DNA from: Gemmiger sp.
Lineage (GTDB): Bacteria > Bacillota > Clostridia > Oscillospirales > Ruminococcaceae
DNA length: 33,378 nucleotides
Direction of reading: 5' to 3'
Assembly (NCBI GenBank): GCA_028710135.1
Contig: JAQUSS010000016.1
Span: 1-33,378, forward strand
How positions within the stretch are numbered: position 1 is the stretch's first letter; each line of letters begins with the position of its first letter. The notes under the pieces were generated by a model. That model was not told where the DNA came from, searched no databases, and saw only the letters and a program-made list of their open reading frames with translations. The translations under genes and the position numbers were made by a program. Shown here piece by piece: positions 1-7,746 of this stretch.

Positions 1-7
1 TTTTGGG

Positions 8-208
8 TTGGGGGTGGGGGATGTGGGGGGAGGGGGGGGGGGAGTGGGCGGGCCGGCCTGCTGCCTGGTTTGCGGGGCGGCACTTAGCGAGGAATCGGAG
101 ATTTACATGGAGGGAGGCCGGGTGATGGGATGCGAATCGTGTTGGGAACGGGGGCCGGCGGGCGAGCTGAAGCCCGAATGGTTTTGGGGAGGTGGAGAGG
201 ATGAGTAA
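8..208 (+). CDS. Small phage protein with zinc-ribbon-like cysteine pairs
   Basis: The product is not recognised. The visible feature is a CxxC pair (CLVC, about residues 19-22) followed about 20 residues later by a second CxxC (CESC), as in a small treble-clef or zinc-ribbon fold. Such proteins are common just upstream of phage packaging genes. The frame is open to the left edge of the window. The first in-frame start is TTG at 8; a GTG at 44, preceded by a long G/A-rich run that could act as a ribosome binding site, is an alternative. The N-terminal part translates to an almost pure Gly/Val stretch and may not be protein. The stop overlaps the start of the next gene by 8 bases, which suggests coupled translation. 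Confidence 0.5.
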   Translation: MGVGDVGGGGGGVGGPACCLVCGAALSEESEIYMEGGRVMGCESCWERGPAGELKPEWFWGGGEDE

Positions 209-473
209 GCCGCAATACAGCTGGTGGGGTTATGTGAAACGGGTGGTGGAGGGTTACCCTGCGCGATGCTGCGCGGCGGAGCGCGAAGCGGTGGAGAAAG
301 CGCGCGCCGCAACGCAGGAGCCGGAGGTGGAACGCTTGATCGCCTGGGTGTATTGGGAGAAGCGGGGGAACCTGACTGAGGCGGGCGCGGCGTTGGGGCT
401 GGACAGGCAGGCGGTGCGCCGGGGGCACGGCGTCTTTTTGCGGCGGGTGGCGCGGGAGATGGGGTTATTGTGA
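201..473 (+). CDS. Phage HTH protein, probable late-gene transcriptional regulator
   Basis: This is a 90-residue basic protein. Its C-terminal half (about residues 50-85) reads as a helix-turn-helix in which LTEAGAALGLDRQAVRR is the likely recognition unit. The size and the place directly before the terminase small subunit match the sigma-region-4-like or ArpU-like late regulators of phages from Gram-positive hosts; that assignment is inference. The ATG at 201 is chosen over the GTG at 192 because GGAGGTGGAGAGG lies directly upstream. The start overlaps the stop of the preceding zinc-ribbon gene. A target could be the 77-nt gap before the terminase small subunit, where a weak promoter-like TTGCAT is visible near 488. 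Confidence 0.6.
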   Translation: MSKPQYSWWGYVKRVVEGYPARCCAAEREAVEKARAATQEPEVERLIAWVYWEKRGNLTEAGAALGLDRQAVRRGHGVFLRRVAREMGLL

Positions 474-550
474 GCGGAAAATACGGTTTGCATTATAGAG
501 CCAAAAAGGGGTGTTAGACTGCTAGCATGGAAAGAAAGGGGGCGGAAAGG

Positions 551-1018
551 ATGAAACGAGCGGAGCAGGCGGGGGCAACGAAAACACCGGGCGCACAGGC
601 GATACCCCGCAAGAAGGAGCGGTTTTGCAGGGAGTACCTGGTGGATTACAATGCCACCCAGGCGGCGATGCGGGCCGGTTACAGCGCGGGGACAGCCGGT
701 GCGGCGGCGGCCCGGCTACTGCGGCAGGCGGAGATTTTGGAGAGGATACACACCTTGCAGGCCGAGCGGTTACAGAGCATGGCCATCACCCAGGATTATG
801 TGGTGGAACAGCTTGTGCGGCTTTACCAGCAATGCACCCGGCCCGAGAGCGAGGAGGACACCACCTTTAAGTACGACAGCCGGGGGGCGCTGCGGGCGCT
901 GGAGTTATTGGGGAAATGCCTGGGCGTGTTTGGAGAGCGAACACCGGCATCGGCACAGGCACCGGCGGCGGAGATTGGAAAGCTGGACGGGGTGTTGGAG
1001 GCGTTGCGGGGAGAGTGA
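551..1018 (+). CDS. terS: Terminase small subunit
   Basis: This is the DNA-recognition subunit of the packaging motor, which binds the pac or cos region and hands DNA to the large subunit. The N-terminal half carries the Terminase_2 signature: a KKERFCREYLVDYNATQAA helix-turn-helix region (about residues 20-40), then AMRAGYSAGTAGAAAARLL, followed by a helical oligomerisation region. The length of 155 residues is normal for the family. The ATG at 551 is preferred because a purine-rich ribosome binding site (GGCGGAAAGG) precedes it; an in-frame ATG at 527 would add 8 residues. The large-subunit gene follows after an unusual 262-nt non-coding gap. Confidence 0.9.
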   Translation: MKRAEQAGATKTPGAQAIPRKKERFCREYLVDYNATQAAMRAGYSAGTAGAAAARLLRQAEILERIHTLQAERLQSMAITQDYVVEQLVRLYQQCTRPESEEDTTFKYDSRGALRALELLGKCLGVFGERTPASAQAPAAEIGKLDGVLEALRGE

Positions 1019-1045
1019 CGGTTGGCGGTGTGTGTGGGGGGGCAG

Positions 1046-1245
1046 AGCACGAGGGTACGGGGACGCCGGATACGAGGGCACGGCGTGCGAGGTACAAAGT
1101 ACGGAGGGGTTGGTTTGGGGGGGCGGATGGTGGCGCGGAGGAAAGATGGCGGCGGGGGTGAGGGGCGGCAAGAGCAGAGCCCTTGCCCTACGGGGACGGG
1201 GGTGCCGGATGTGAGGTACGGAGGTGCCGGAGCACGAGGGTACGG
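1046..1245 (+). repeat. G-rich gap between terS and terL with degenerate direct repeats
   Basis: The 262 bases from 1019 to 1280 hold no convincing gene. The sequence is built from variants of short words such as GAGGTACGGAGG, CACGAGGGTACG and GCCGGATACGAGG. The 15-mer AGCACGAGGGTACGG occurs exactly at 1046-1060 and again at 1231-1245. Translations in this stretch are Gly/Arg-rich and have no ribosome binding site. It could be a remnant of a lost gene, such as an HNH nuclease or a small orphan, or a DNA site used by the packaging enzyme. Confidence 0.5.
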
Positions 1246-1280
1246 TGGGGGTGATTTAGGTGGCGGGGAGGGAAAGCGGG

Positions 1281-2636
1281 ATGAAGCTGGAACTTTCGGA
1301 GAAATACCGGGCGTTTTTGCGGAGCGAGGCGGCGGTGGAATTTTTGGAGGGGACGACGGCGGCCGGGAAAACCACCGTGGGGCTGTTTAAATTTATGCTG
1401 CGGGTGGCCCAAAGCGACAAGGTGGCACATATTTTATCGGGGTTGGACCTAGGGACTATCGAGAAAAACATGATCGGCAAGGAATTGGGGATTTTGGATA
1501 TGTTTGGCGGGCTGGTACAGTATTACCCCCGCAAGCATGGGCAGGTGGGGCTGCCCCACCTGGAATTTACAACGCGGCGAGGGCAAAAAATTGTTTACGT
1601 GCTGGGGTACGACAACCGCGCGCGCTGGAAAAAGGCGCTGGGCGGGCAGTATGGCTGTTTATACATCGACGAAATTAACATTGCGGACATGGACTATGTG
1701 CGGGAGGCGGCAATACGGTGCGATTACCTGCTGGCAACCCTGAACCCGGATGACCCGGGGTTGCCGGTTTACCGGGAGTACATCAACCATGCGCGGCCCC
1801 TGCCCGGTTGGGAGGCGGATACCCCGGCACCGATACGGGCGGAGCTGGCGGGCTGCGAGGCCAAGCCGGGCTGGGTACACTGGTTTTTTACCTTTGCGGA
1901 TAACGCGGGGCTGGATGCCGAAAAGGCCGCGCAGATTGCCGCCAACGTGCCGCCCGGCACCAAGGTGTACAGCAACAAAATTTTGGGGCTGCGGTGCCGC
2001 GCCACCGGGCTGGTGTTTGATTGCCAGGCGAAAAACCTATTGACCCAGGCGGAGGCAAAAGCCCGGCGGTACCTGCAATTTAGCTGCGGGGTGGACACCG
2101 CATACTCCCGCAGGAGCGAGGATGCGGTGGCGTTTGTTTTTGTAGGAATCACCGAGGGGCATGAGCTGGTGATTTTGGAGGAGTTTGTGCAGAACAACCG
2201 CGACTTGGCGCAGAGCATTACCCCCAGCGACATCCCCGTGCTACTGGTGGAATTTTTGACCCATTGCCGCGAAAAATGGGGCTATGCCCGGGATGTGTTT
2301 ATCGACTGTGCGGACGCGGGAACCCTGGCGGAGTGCGAAAAGTACCGGCGGCGGGAGGGCGGGCTGTACAGCTTTGTGCCGTCTTGGAAAAAAACGCCGA
2401 TTTTGACACGAATTGAGTTGCAGCAGGGATGGATGGCGCACGGGCTATACCGGGTTTGCGAAACCTGCACCGAGCACCGGCGGGAGCTGAACAGCTACAG
2501 CTGGCAGGAGGGGCGCTACCGCCCCGAGGACGGGCACGACCATACCATCAACGCGGCACAGTATGCCTGGCTGCCCTTTATGCGGGAGATTGGGGCGAGC
2601 GGGTGCGGGCAGAGGGAGGAGAAACCATGCAGATAA
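1281..2636 (+). CDS. terL: Terminase large subunit (ATPase/nuclease)
   Basis: This is the motor ATPase and headful or cos nuclease that pumps phage DNA into the prohead. The 451-residue protein has a Walker A motif GTTAAGKT at residues 24-31, Walker B CLYIDE at 126-131, and the coupling motif LATLNP at 151-156. The C-terminal RNase-H-like nuclease shows VDTAYS (Asp272), an acidic FIDCADAG strand near 340-347, and a final DGHDHTINAAQYAW with Asp420. The ATG at 1281 is chosen because GGGAGGG lies just upstream; an earlier GTG at 1260 has no comparable site. The last bases overlap the portal start, so packaging and portal translation are coupled. Confidence 0.95.
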   Translation: MKLELSEKYRAFLRSEAAVEFLEGTTAAGKTTVGLFKFMLRVAQSDKVAHILSGLDLGTIEKNMIGKELGILDMFGGLVQYYPRKHGQVGLPHLEFTTRRGQKIVYVLGYDNRARWKKALGGQYGCLYIDEINIADMDYVREAAIRCDYLLATLNPDDPGLPVYREYINHARPLPGWEADTPAPIRAELAGCEAKPGWVHWFFTFADNAGLDAEKAAQIAANVPPGTKVYSNKILGLRCRATGLVFDCQAKNLLTQAEAKARRYLQFSCGVDTAYSRRSEDAVAFVFVGITEGHELVILEEFVQNNRDLAQSITPSDIPVLLVEFLTHCREKWGYARDVFIDCADAGTLAECEKYRRREGGLYSFVPSWKKTPILTRIELQQGWMAHGLYRVCETCTEHRRELNSYSWQEGRYRPEDGHDHTINAAQYAWLPFMREIGASGCGQREEKPCR

Positions 2637-4084
2637 AGGAGAGGATACGGATGGCGGTGCTGGATTTTTTGCGGGTGGAGCCGGCCCGGGAGCAGACCGT
2701 GAACCTGCTGGAAAGCATTGGGTTTGCGGGAAACGTGATACGAAACCGGGTGTGGTACCGGGGCGACCCGGCGGAGCTATCGCAGTTGGCAAAGCAGCTT
2801 TGCGGCGGCGGGGGTGATGATACCGCCGCCGGGCGGTTTTGGGCCCAGGTGCCGGAGGTGGGGTATGTGCGCAAGGCACACACGGGGTTGCCCGCGGTGA
2901 TGGCGGATACCTTGAGCTACATTGTGAAGGCGGACATGGGCGCGCTAAGTTTTGCCGACCCCGATGCCGGGGCGCGGTGGCAGGTGATGGCGGAGGAAAA
3001 CGATTTCCGGGCGCTGGTGGGGCGGGCGGTGACCGAAACACTGGTGACGGGGGACGGGGCGTTTAAAATTTCCATCGACCCGGCGGTGAGTGCGCGGCCT
3101 TTACTGGAGTTTTGGCCCGCCGACCGGGTGGAGTATGTGATGCGCCGGGGCCGGGTGACGGCGGTGGTGTTTGTGAGCAAGCTGACCGGCGAGAACGGCA
3201 AGGAATACACCCTGCGGGAGCGGTATGGCGCGGGGAGCGTGCGCTACACCTTGACCGACCGGGAGGGCCGCCCATGCGCGCTGGAGGAGGTGCCGGGCCT
3301 GGCGGGGTTACAGGGGGTGGACTTTGACCCCGCGGTGCGGCTGGCGGTGCCGCTACAGTTTTTTGCTTCGACCCGGTTTGGCGGGCGGGGCCGGAGCATT
3401 TTTGACAGCAAAACCGATGCGTTTGATGCGCTGGATGAGGTGTTTAGCCAGTGGATTGATGCGATACGGGCCGGGCGGGTGCTGCGGTACATCCCCGATG
3501 ATTTGGTGCCCCGCGCACCCGACACCGGCGCGATGACCCAGCCCAGCTATTTTGCCGCCAACTATGTGGTGACGGGGCACAGCAACAAGGAGGATGCCCA
3601 GAGCCATATTGAGATGCAGCAGGCCGAGATACGCTACGAAGCCTTTGCGGCCAGCTACGAGGCGGCGCTGGAGCTATGCTTGCAGGGGGTGATGAGCCCG
3701 GCAACGCTGGGGGTACGGGTGAGCCGCGCGGCCAGTGCCGAGGCGCAGCGGGAGCGCAAGGATGTGACCGGGTACACGCGCGGGGCCATTACCGATGCGC
3801 TGGAGCGGGTGTTGCCCCAGGTGGCGGTGGCCATGTTGGCCGCGGAGGATTTGATGGCGGGCCGGGTGGCGGTGGGGTATGCCCTGCCGGAGCTGGGCTT
3901 TGGCGAGTATGGCGCACCGGATTTTGACAGCCGGGTGAAAACCCTGGCGGCGGCGCTGGGTGCGGGGCTGATGAGCCGGGAGGCGGCGGTGGCCGAGCTG
4001 TGGGGCGCGAGCAGAAGCGAGGCGGCGTGTGCGGACGAGGTGGCGCTACTGGAGAGCAGGAAGGGAGGTGAGGGAATGAAGTGA
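2627..4084 (+). CDS. Phage portal protein
   Basis: The 485-residue product is the probable dodecameric portal at the capsid vertex, through which DNA enters and leaves. The size, the position between terminase and scaffold, and central segments such as FFASTRFGGRGRSIFDSKTD followed by a long helical region support an SPP1-gp6-like portal. The C-terminal part is helical (AFAASYEAALELCLQG, ASAEAQRERKDV), as expected for the portal crown and clip. The ATG at 2627 overlaps the terL stop and is preceded by GGGAGGAG. Longer in-frame starts upstream lie inside terL and are rejected. Confidence 0.88.
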   Translation: MQIKERIRMAVLDFLRVEPAREQTVNLLESIGFAGNVIRNRVWYRGDPAELSQLAKQLCGGGGDDTAAGRFWAQVPEVGYVRKAHTGLPAVMADTLSYIVKADMGALSFADPDAGARWQVMAEENDFRALVGRAVTETLVTGDGAFKISIDPAVSARPLLEFWPADRVEYVMRRGRVTAVVFVSKLTGENGKEYTLRERYGAGSVRYTLTDREGRPCALEEVPGLAGLQGVDFDPAVRLAVPLQFFASTRFGGRGRSIFDSKTDAFDALDEVFSQWIDAIRAGRVLRYIPDDLVPRAPDTGAMTQPSYFAANYVVTGHSNKEDAQSHIEMQQAEIRYEAFAASYEAALELCLQGVMSPATLGVRVSRAASAEAQRERKDVTGYTRGAITDALERVLPQVAVAMLAAEDLMAGRVAVGYALPELGFGEYGAPDFDSRVKTLAAALGAGLMSREAAVAELWGASRSEAACADEVALLESRKGGEGMK

Positions 4085-4134
4085 CTGGAAAATGACGGGT
4101 TACAAATAAAAAATGGAGAGGAGCGAGGTTTGTG

Positions 4135-4521
4135 ATGGACGAGTTGGAGCAAGCGGTATTGGTTGAGGAGGAGGGCCTTGCGGGCGAGGCCGAGGCCATG
4201 GAGGAAGCGGCGGGGCTGCGGGCCGCGCTGGCGGCTGCCCGCAGCGAGCTGGCGGCCTACCGGGCGGGGGTGCGCCCCGAGATGGTGGGGGATGCCATGG
4301 CCCTGGCCGCTGCCGACTGGGGCGAAAACCCTGATGAGGCGGCGATGGCCGAGGTGCTGGGGCAGGTTTTGGGCCGACACCCGGAGTGGAAGGCGGGGCA
4401 GAGCCAGCCCGCCGGTTTTGTGGTGGGGAGCGACCCGGCACTGGGGGAGGCTGCGGGGGCGGCCTGCACCCGAAATGGCGAGGGGCGCAAGCGCTGGAAC
4501 CGGTTTAACGGCGGGATTTGA
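4135..4521 (+). CDS. Phage scaffolding protein
   Basis: This is a small acidic, alanine- and glutamate-rich protein of 128 residues. Its N-terminal half is probably coiled coil (AMEEAAGLRAALAAARSELA) and it ends in a basic tail, GRKRWNRFNGGI. Many scaffolds use such a basic C-terminus to bind the inner face of the capsid protein. The place directly before the major capsid gene also fits. The assignment is by architecture and position, not by a catalytic motif. Translation may begin at the ATG at 4135 or the adjacent GTG at 4132. Confidence 0.7.
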   Translation: MDELEQAVLVEEEGLAGEAEAMEEAAGLRAALAAARSELAAYRAGVRPEMVGDAMALAAADWGENPDEAAMAEVLGQVLGRHPEWKAGQSQPAGFVVGSDPALGEAAGAACTRNGEGRKRWNRFNGGI

Positions 4522-4542
4522 GCGGCAAATTGGCCCTGTGGC

Positions 4543-4571
4543 GGCCCGGGCGGGGAAGCGCTGGCCGGGCC
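4543..4571 (+). other. GC-rich hairpin between scaffold and capsid genes
   Basis: GGCCCGG at 4543-4549 pairs with CCGGGCC at 4565-4571 across a 15-nt loop. A T6 run follows 20 nt later, just before the capsid ribosome binding site. The distance is too long for a standard terminator, so a role in mRNA processing or capsid expression is only a guess. Confidence 0.3.
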
Positions 4572-4622
4572 GCGCGGCAGATAAGAAGGATTTTTTGTTT
4601 TTAGGATGAGAGGAGATTGAAG

Positions 4623-5696
4623 ATGGCAAATACGGTGAACTACGCGGAAGCATGGCAGCCCGAGCTGCTGGAAATTATGCAGCAGAATACCCTTTGCACA
4701 CCCTTTATTACCCCGAATGTGCGGTGGTTGGACGCAAAAACCTTCCACTTTACGCAGATGACGGTGGGCGGCTACAAAAACCACGACCGGGAGGGTGGCT
4801 GGAACCGTGGCCACTTTACCCAGACGGACGTACCCTTCACGGTGGCGCACGACCGCGACATTGAATTTTTGGTGGACCGCGCCGATGTGGACGAGAGCAA
4901 TGCGGCGGCAAGCATCCGCAACATTAGCCGCGCCTTTGCGCAGACCCAGGCAAGCCCGGAAACCGATGCTTTGTTTTTTAGCAAGGTGGCGGCAGCCGCC
5001 AAGGTGGCCGAGGGGGCCCACACCAGCACGGCGCGTGCTGAATTTACCAAGGCGAACATTTATGGCAAGCTGAAGACCATGCTTTCGGCTGCAAAGCTGC
5101 GCCGGTACAAGGCGAAGGGCGCGTTGGTGATGTACCTGGCGGCCGATTTGATGGACCTGCTGGAGCAGAGCGAGGATTTTACCCGCACCATTGCGGTGAG
5201 CCGTGTGGCCGATGGCGGCGAGGGGGTGGAAACCCGTGTGACCGACCTGGACGGGGTGCCGATTTTTGAAGTGATTGACGATGAGACCTTCTACGATGCG
5301 TTTGATTTTGCCGTGGAGGAGGGCGGCTTTGTGCCGGCTGTGGCGGTGTATGCCAAGACCGAGGATACCAGCGTTGTGGCGGGCAAAACCTACTATACCC
5401 TGAGCGGCGGCAACTACACCAAGGTGGCCAGCCCCGTGGTGGGGAGCCTGAGCAGCTACTATGAAAAGACCCGCGAGGCCGGGCACCGGCTGAATGTGCT
5501 GATTGCCAGCCCGCTGACCACCAAGGTGGTACCGAAAATTTCAAGCATTTACTATTTTGCACCCGGCGCACATACCTGCGGGGATGGGTATTTGTACCAG
5601 AACCGCGCACTTTCGGACGTATTTGTGTTCCCGAACGGGAAGGACGGGACGGTGGACAGCGTTTTTGCCGACACCGATACCACCGGGGAAGCCTGA
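4623..5696 (+). CDS. Major capsid protein (HK97-fold likely)
   Basis: This is the main shell protein, 357 residues, encoded right after the scaffold with a good ribosome binding site (GAGGAGATTGAAG) before the ATG. The segments TPFITPNVRWLDAKTFHF, GGYKNHDREGGW and DRDIEFLVDRADVDESN are of the type found in capsid proteins of Clostridia siphophages, and a long helix follows at about 98-160. Residues 244-282 look like an inserted beta-hairpin module (KTEDTSVVAGKTYYTLSGG and following), a surface decoration seen in other phage structural proteins. No separate protease gene is seen, so maturation may not require cleavage. Confidence 0.88.
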   Translation: MANTVNYAEAWQPELLEIMQQNTLCTPFITPNVRWLDAKTFHFTQMTVGGYKNHDREGGWNRGHFTQTDVPFTVAHDRDIEFLVDRADVDESNAAASIRNISRAFAQTQASPETDALFFSKVAAAAKVAEGAHTSTARAEFTKANIYGKLKTMLSAAKLRRYKAKGALVMYLAADLMDLLEQSEDFTRTIAVSRVADGGEGVETRVTDLDGVPIFEVIDDETFYDAFDFAVEEGGFVPAVAVYAKTEDTSVVAGKTYYTLSGGNYTKVASPVVGSLSSYYEKTREAGHRLNVLIASPLTTKVVPKISSIYYFAPGAHTCGDGYLYQNRALSDVFVFPNGKDGTVDSVFADTDTTGEA

Positions 5697-6076
5697 TGGC
5701 GGCGGGGGTTTATGCCACCCCCGATGCGTACCGCGCCCTTTGCCCCGAGGCGACGGCAGGCCTTGAGGATGCGGAGCTGAACCGGCAGCTTGGCCTTGCC
5801 AGCGATGCCGTGGATGCCCTTTGCTTTGGCCGAATACGCCGGATGGGGGTGGAGGGGCTGACGAGCTTTCAGCTTGAGAAGGTGGCGCGGGCTACCTGCC
5901 TGCACGCGGCTTTTTTGGCGCGCGGCGGCGGGGATGGGGTGACGGAGTACGCCATTGGGGATGTGAAGCTGCACCTTGACCGGGGCGCGCTGGAAACCCG
6001 GGGCGGTGTGACCACAAGCTGCGAGGTGATGGCCCAGCTGCGGCAGACGGGGCTAGTGCTCCGCCAGATAATATGA
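5696..6076 (+). CDS. Head-tail connector (adaptor) protein
   Basis: This 126-residue protein follows the capsid gene with a one-base stop/start overlap (TGATG). Its small helical pattern, with N-terminal YATPDAYRALCPEATA and a middle ASDAVDALCFGRI, fits the gp6/gp15-like adaptor that docks on the portal. The rank right after the capsid gene is the usual one for this component. The call rests on position and size, with partial sequence resemblance. Confidence 0.7.
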   Translation: MAAGVYATPDAYRALCPEATAGLEDAELNRQLGLASDAVDALCFGRIRRMGVEGLTSFQLEKVARATCLHAAFLARGGGDGVTEYAIGDVKLHLDRGALETRGGVTTSCEVMAQLRQTGLVLRQII

Positions 6077-6456
6077 TGGCCGGGCGGTGGCCCCGCTTAG
6101 TGCCCCCTGCTTTGTGCAAAACCCCGGTGGTGGTGGTGCTGGAGCGCGGGCTGGACGAGAACGGCGCACCGATTTTGGAGGACGCGCGGGCGCTATGCTG
6201 CTGTTGGCAGCAGGCGGAGCGGGCGGTGCAGGGGGACGTGGGAAGCGGAACGAACCGGGGACGGAGCGGAAACGGCGAGAACCGGCAGGGAATGGAGCTG
6301 GCGGCTACCGCCTATTTTGCGGGGGACATTGCCCCGGCGCTGCCCCTGTTGACCGGGCGGCTGGTGAAGGGCGGGCAGAGCTGGCGGATAGCGCGCGCAA
6401 AGCGCTGCTGCGACCCGGATGGGGCCGTGAACTACACCCGATTGGAGCTGATTTGA
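6073..6456 (+). CDS. Head closure / neck protein
   Basis: This 127-residue beta-rich protein overlaps the connector stop (ATGATG at 6073). It contains TPVVVVLERGLDENGAP and a C-terminal LLTGRLVKGGQSWRIARAKR. The size and rank match the head-closure (SPP1 gp16-like) or minor capsid proteins that form the stopper ring below the adaptor. There is no catalytic motif. Function is inferred from synteny. It runs directly into the next gene (ATGATT stop/start overlap region at 6455-6458). Confidence 0.6.
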   Translation: MMAGRWPRLVPPALCKTPVVVVLERGLDENGAPILEDARALCCCWQQAERAVQGDVGSGTNRGRSGNGENRQGMELAATAYFAGDIAPALPLLTGRLVKGGQSWRIARAKRCCDPDGAVNYTRLELI

Positions 6457-6854
6457 TGCGCACAGAGCAACTGCGAAACTGGATGCGGGGGAAGTTGGAT
6501 TGCGGGGAAGGCATTACCCTGGGGGGCATTGATGCGAACCGCGAATATTGCCTGGGCATCTGCCTTGCGGCCGGGGACGGCGGGCGGCGGTGCCTGGGCG
6601 GGGCGGAGAATACCCGGTGCCGACCCTTCTATGCCGAGGTGGTGGTACACTGGGGCCGGGATGCCGCCAGGGCGGAGGCCAAGGCGCGGGCCGTGTGGGC
6701 ACTGTTTGACGGCTTGACCGACACCGTGATGAACGGCGCGCGGGTGGTGTTTGCCGACCCGGGCGCGATTACCCCCCGGCAGCGGGACGGACGGGGAATT
6801 TGCGAATTTGTGATGAGGCTGACGGTATGGTATGCCCTGCCGGACGGCCGGTGA
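6456..6854 (+). CDS. Tail completion / minor capsid protein
   Basis: The 132-residue product starts at the ATG at 6456, overlapping the stop of the previous gene by one base. The middle region PFYAEVVVHWGRDAARAEAKARAVW followed by a small domain ending in FVMRLTVWYALPDGR resembles the minor capsid or tail-terminator proteins that lie just before the tail tube gene in siphophages. Its likely role is to cap the tail and join it to the head. The call is by gene order and fold-like pattern only. Confidence 0.6.
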   Translation: MRTEQLRNWMRGKLDCGEGITLGGIDANREYCLGICLAAGDGGRRCLGGAENTRCRPFYAEVVVHWGRDAARAEAKARAVWALFDGLTDTVMNGARVVFADPGAITPRQRDGRGICEFVMRLTVWYALPDGR

Positions 6855-6868
6855 AAAAGGAGGTTATT

Positions 6869-7321
6869 ATGGCGATGACGGGCGTGTACCCGGTGTTTAA
6901 AAACGTGTTTGCCATTGGCACCAAGGGGCGGGAGAGCAGCGAAACGGACATGAAGCCGGTGGCGGAGATGGAGAGCTTTCGCGTTACGGTGGATGGCAAC
7001 GTGGAGGAATGGAGCCCCCTGGAGGCCGCCGGTTGGATGAAGCGGATGGTGACGGGCAAGGCATTGAGCATCAGCTTGAAGGGCAAGCGCTGCGTGGGGG
7101 ACGCGGGCAACGACTATGTGGCGAACAATGCCTGGGAAACCGGCGGCGGCTGCGACAGCAAGTTTATTTGGACGATGCCGAGCGGCGCAACGCTGGCCTT
7201 TGACTGCATTTTGAATGTGAGCGCCCCCGGCGGTGGCGAGAGCCGCGAGATGGAGGGGCTGGAATTTGAGGTGTTGAGCAGCGGCAAGCCGGTGTTTACG
7301 GCGGCGGTGGCGGCAAGCTAA
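6869..7321 (+). CDS. Major tail tube protein
   Basis: This is a 150-residue protein preceded by a near-perfect AAAGGAGG ribosome binding site, as expected for an abundant structural product. The sequence GVYPVFKNVFAIGTKG, VTVDGNVEEWSPLEAAGWMKRM and the beta-rich C-terminal part match the tail tube (TP901-1-like) pattern, in which hexamer rings stack around the tape measure. It precedes the chaperone genes and the tape measure, the standard order. The 105 nt after it hold no gene. Confidence 0.8.
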   Translation: MAMTGVYPVFKNVFAIGTKGRESSETDMKPVAEMESFRVTVDGNVEEWSPLEAAGWMKRMVTGKALSISLKGKRCVGDAGNDYVANNAWETGGGCDSKFIWTMPSGATLAFDCILNVSAPGGGESREMEGLEFEVLSSGKPVFTAAVAAS

Positions 7322-7426
7322 CAATGTGGGTTTGAAAGGGCGCGGCGGTGTGCCGAGGGCATAGCCTGCGCTGAATTTTGAACGGGTGGGTGGGGTGGAA
7401 GATTGGATAAGGCAGGAGGAAAAAAG

Positions 7427-7537
7427 ATGGCAAAGCTATATACGCTAGATGGCAAGTTGTTGGCCGAGCGGCCCGAGGTGCGGGTGGGCGACCGGTGTTA
7501 CCCGGTGGATGACCGGCAAAAAACCGTGAAAAAATGA
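7427..7537 (+). CDS. N-terminal piece of a tail assembly chaperone, split at an A6 run
   Basis: This 36-residue frame begins MAKLYTLDGKLL and ends in DRQKTVKK at a TGA. It has its own strong ribosome binding site (GGCAGGAGG) before the ATG. The stop overlaps the ATG of the next frame (ATGATGG at 7534). Reading one base back at the A6 run (7529-7534) would continue directly as TVKK-MMALVREAG, which resembles an intact chaperone of this phage group as I remember it. It is therefore probably the true N-terminus of the next gene, separated by a 1-base deletion, a slippage site or an assembly error. A separate coupled mini-gene is the alternative. Confidence 0.6.
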   Translation: MAKLYTLDGKLLAERPEVRVGDRCYPVDDRQKTVKK

Positions 7538-7746
7538 TGGCGCTGGTGCGCGAGGCGGGTGAGGCCGGGGCGGCCGAGGCGATGGACCGCGCGCTGGAAT
7601 TGGCATTGGGGGAGGAAGGGTACCGGGAGCTGGACGAACAGAACCTGCCCTTTGCGGCCTACGAGCGTTTGTTTGCCCTGGTGGTGGCGGCGGCTACCGG
7701 CGCGGAGGTGGACGACGCGGGGCGATTTTGCGACAAAAACGGTTGA
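7534..7746 (+). CDS. Tail assembly chaperone, upstream (G-like) frame
   Basis: This 70-residue frame lies between tail tube and tape measure, the position of the G/GT chaperones that coat the tape measure during tail assembly. It is helical and acidic (AMDRALELALGEEGYRELDE, LPFAAYERLFALVVAAATG). It starts at the ATG that overlaps the stop of the 36-residue frame before it. It stops at the TGA at 7744-7746, beyond which a second coding frame of the same character continues. See the hunt section for the frame changes on both sides. Confidence 0.65.
   Translation: MMALVREAGEAGAAEAMDRALELALGEEGYRELDEQNLPFAAYERLFALVVAAATGAEVDDAGRFCDKNG

Noticed and set aside
1022-1390. 122-codon frame across the terS-terL gap
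   Set aside because: It is Gly/Arg-rich, lacks a ribosome binding site and runs into terL in the wrong frame.
4257-5486. 409-codon minus-strand frame opposite scaffold and capsid
   Set aside because: A shadow frame caused by high GC; low-complexity composition and opposite to well-supported phage genes.
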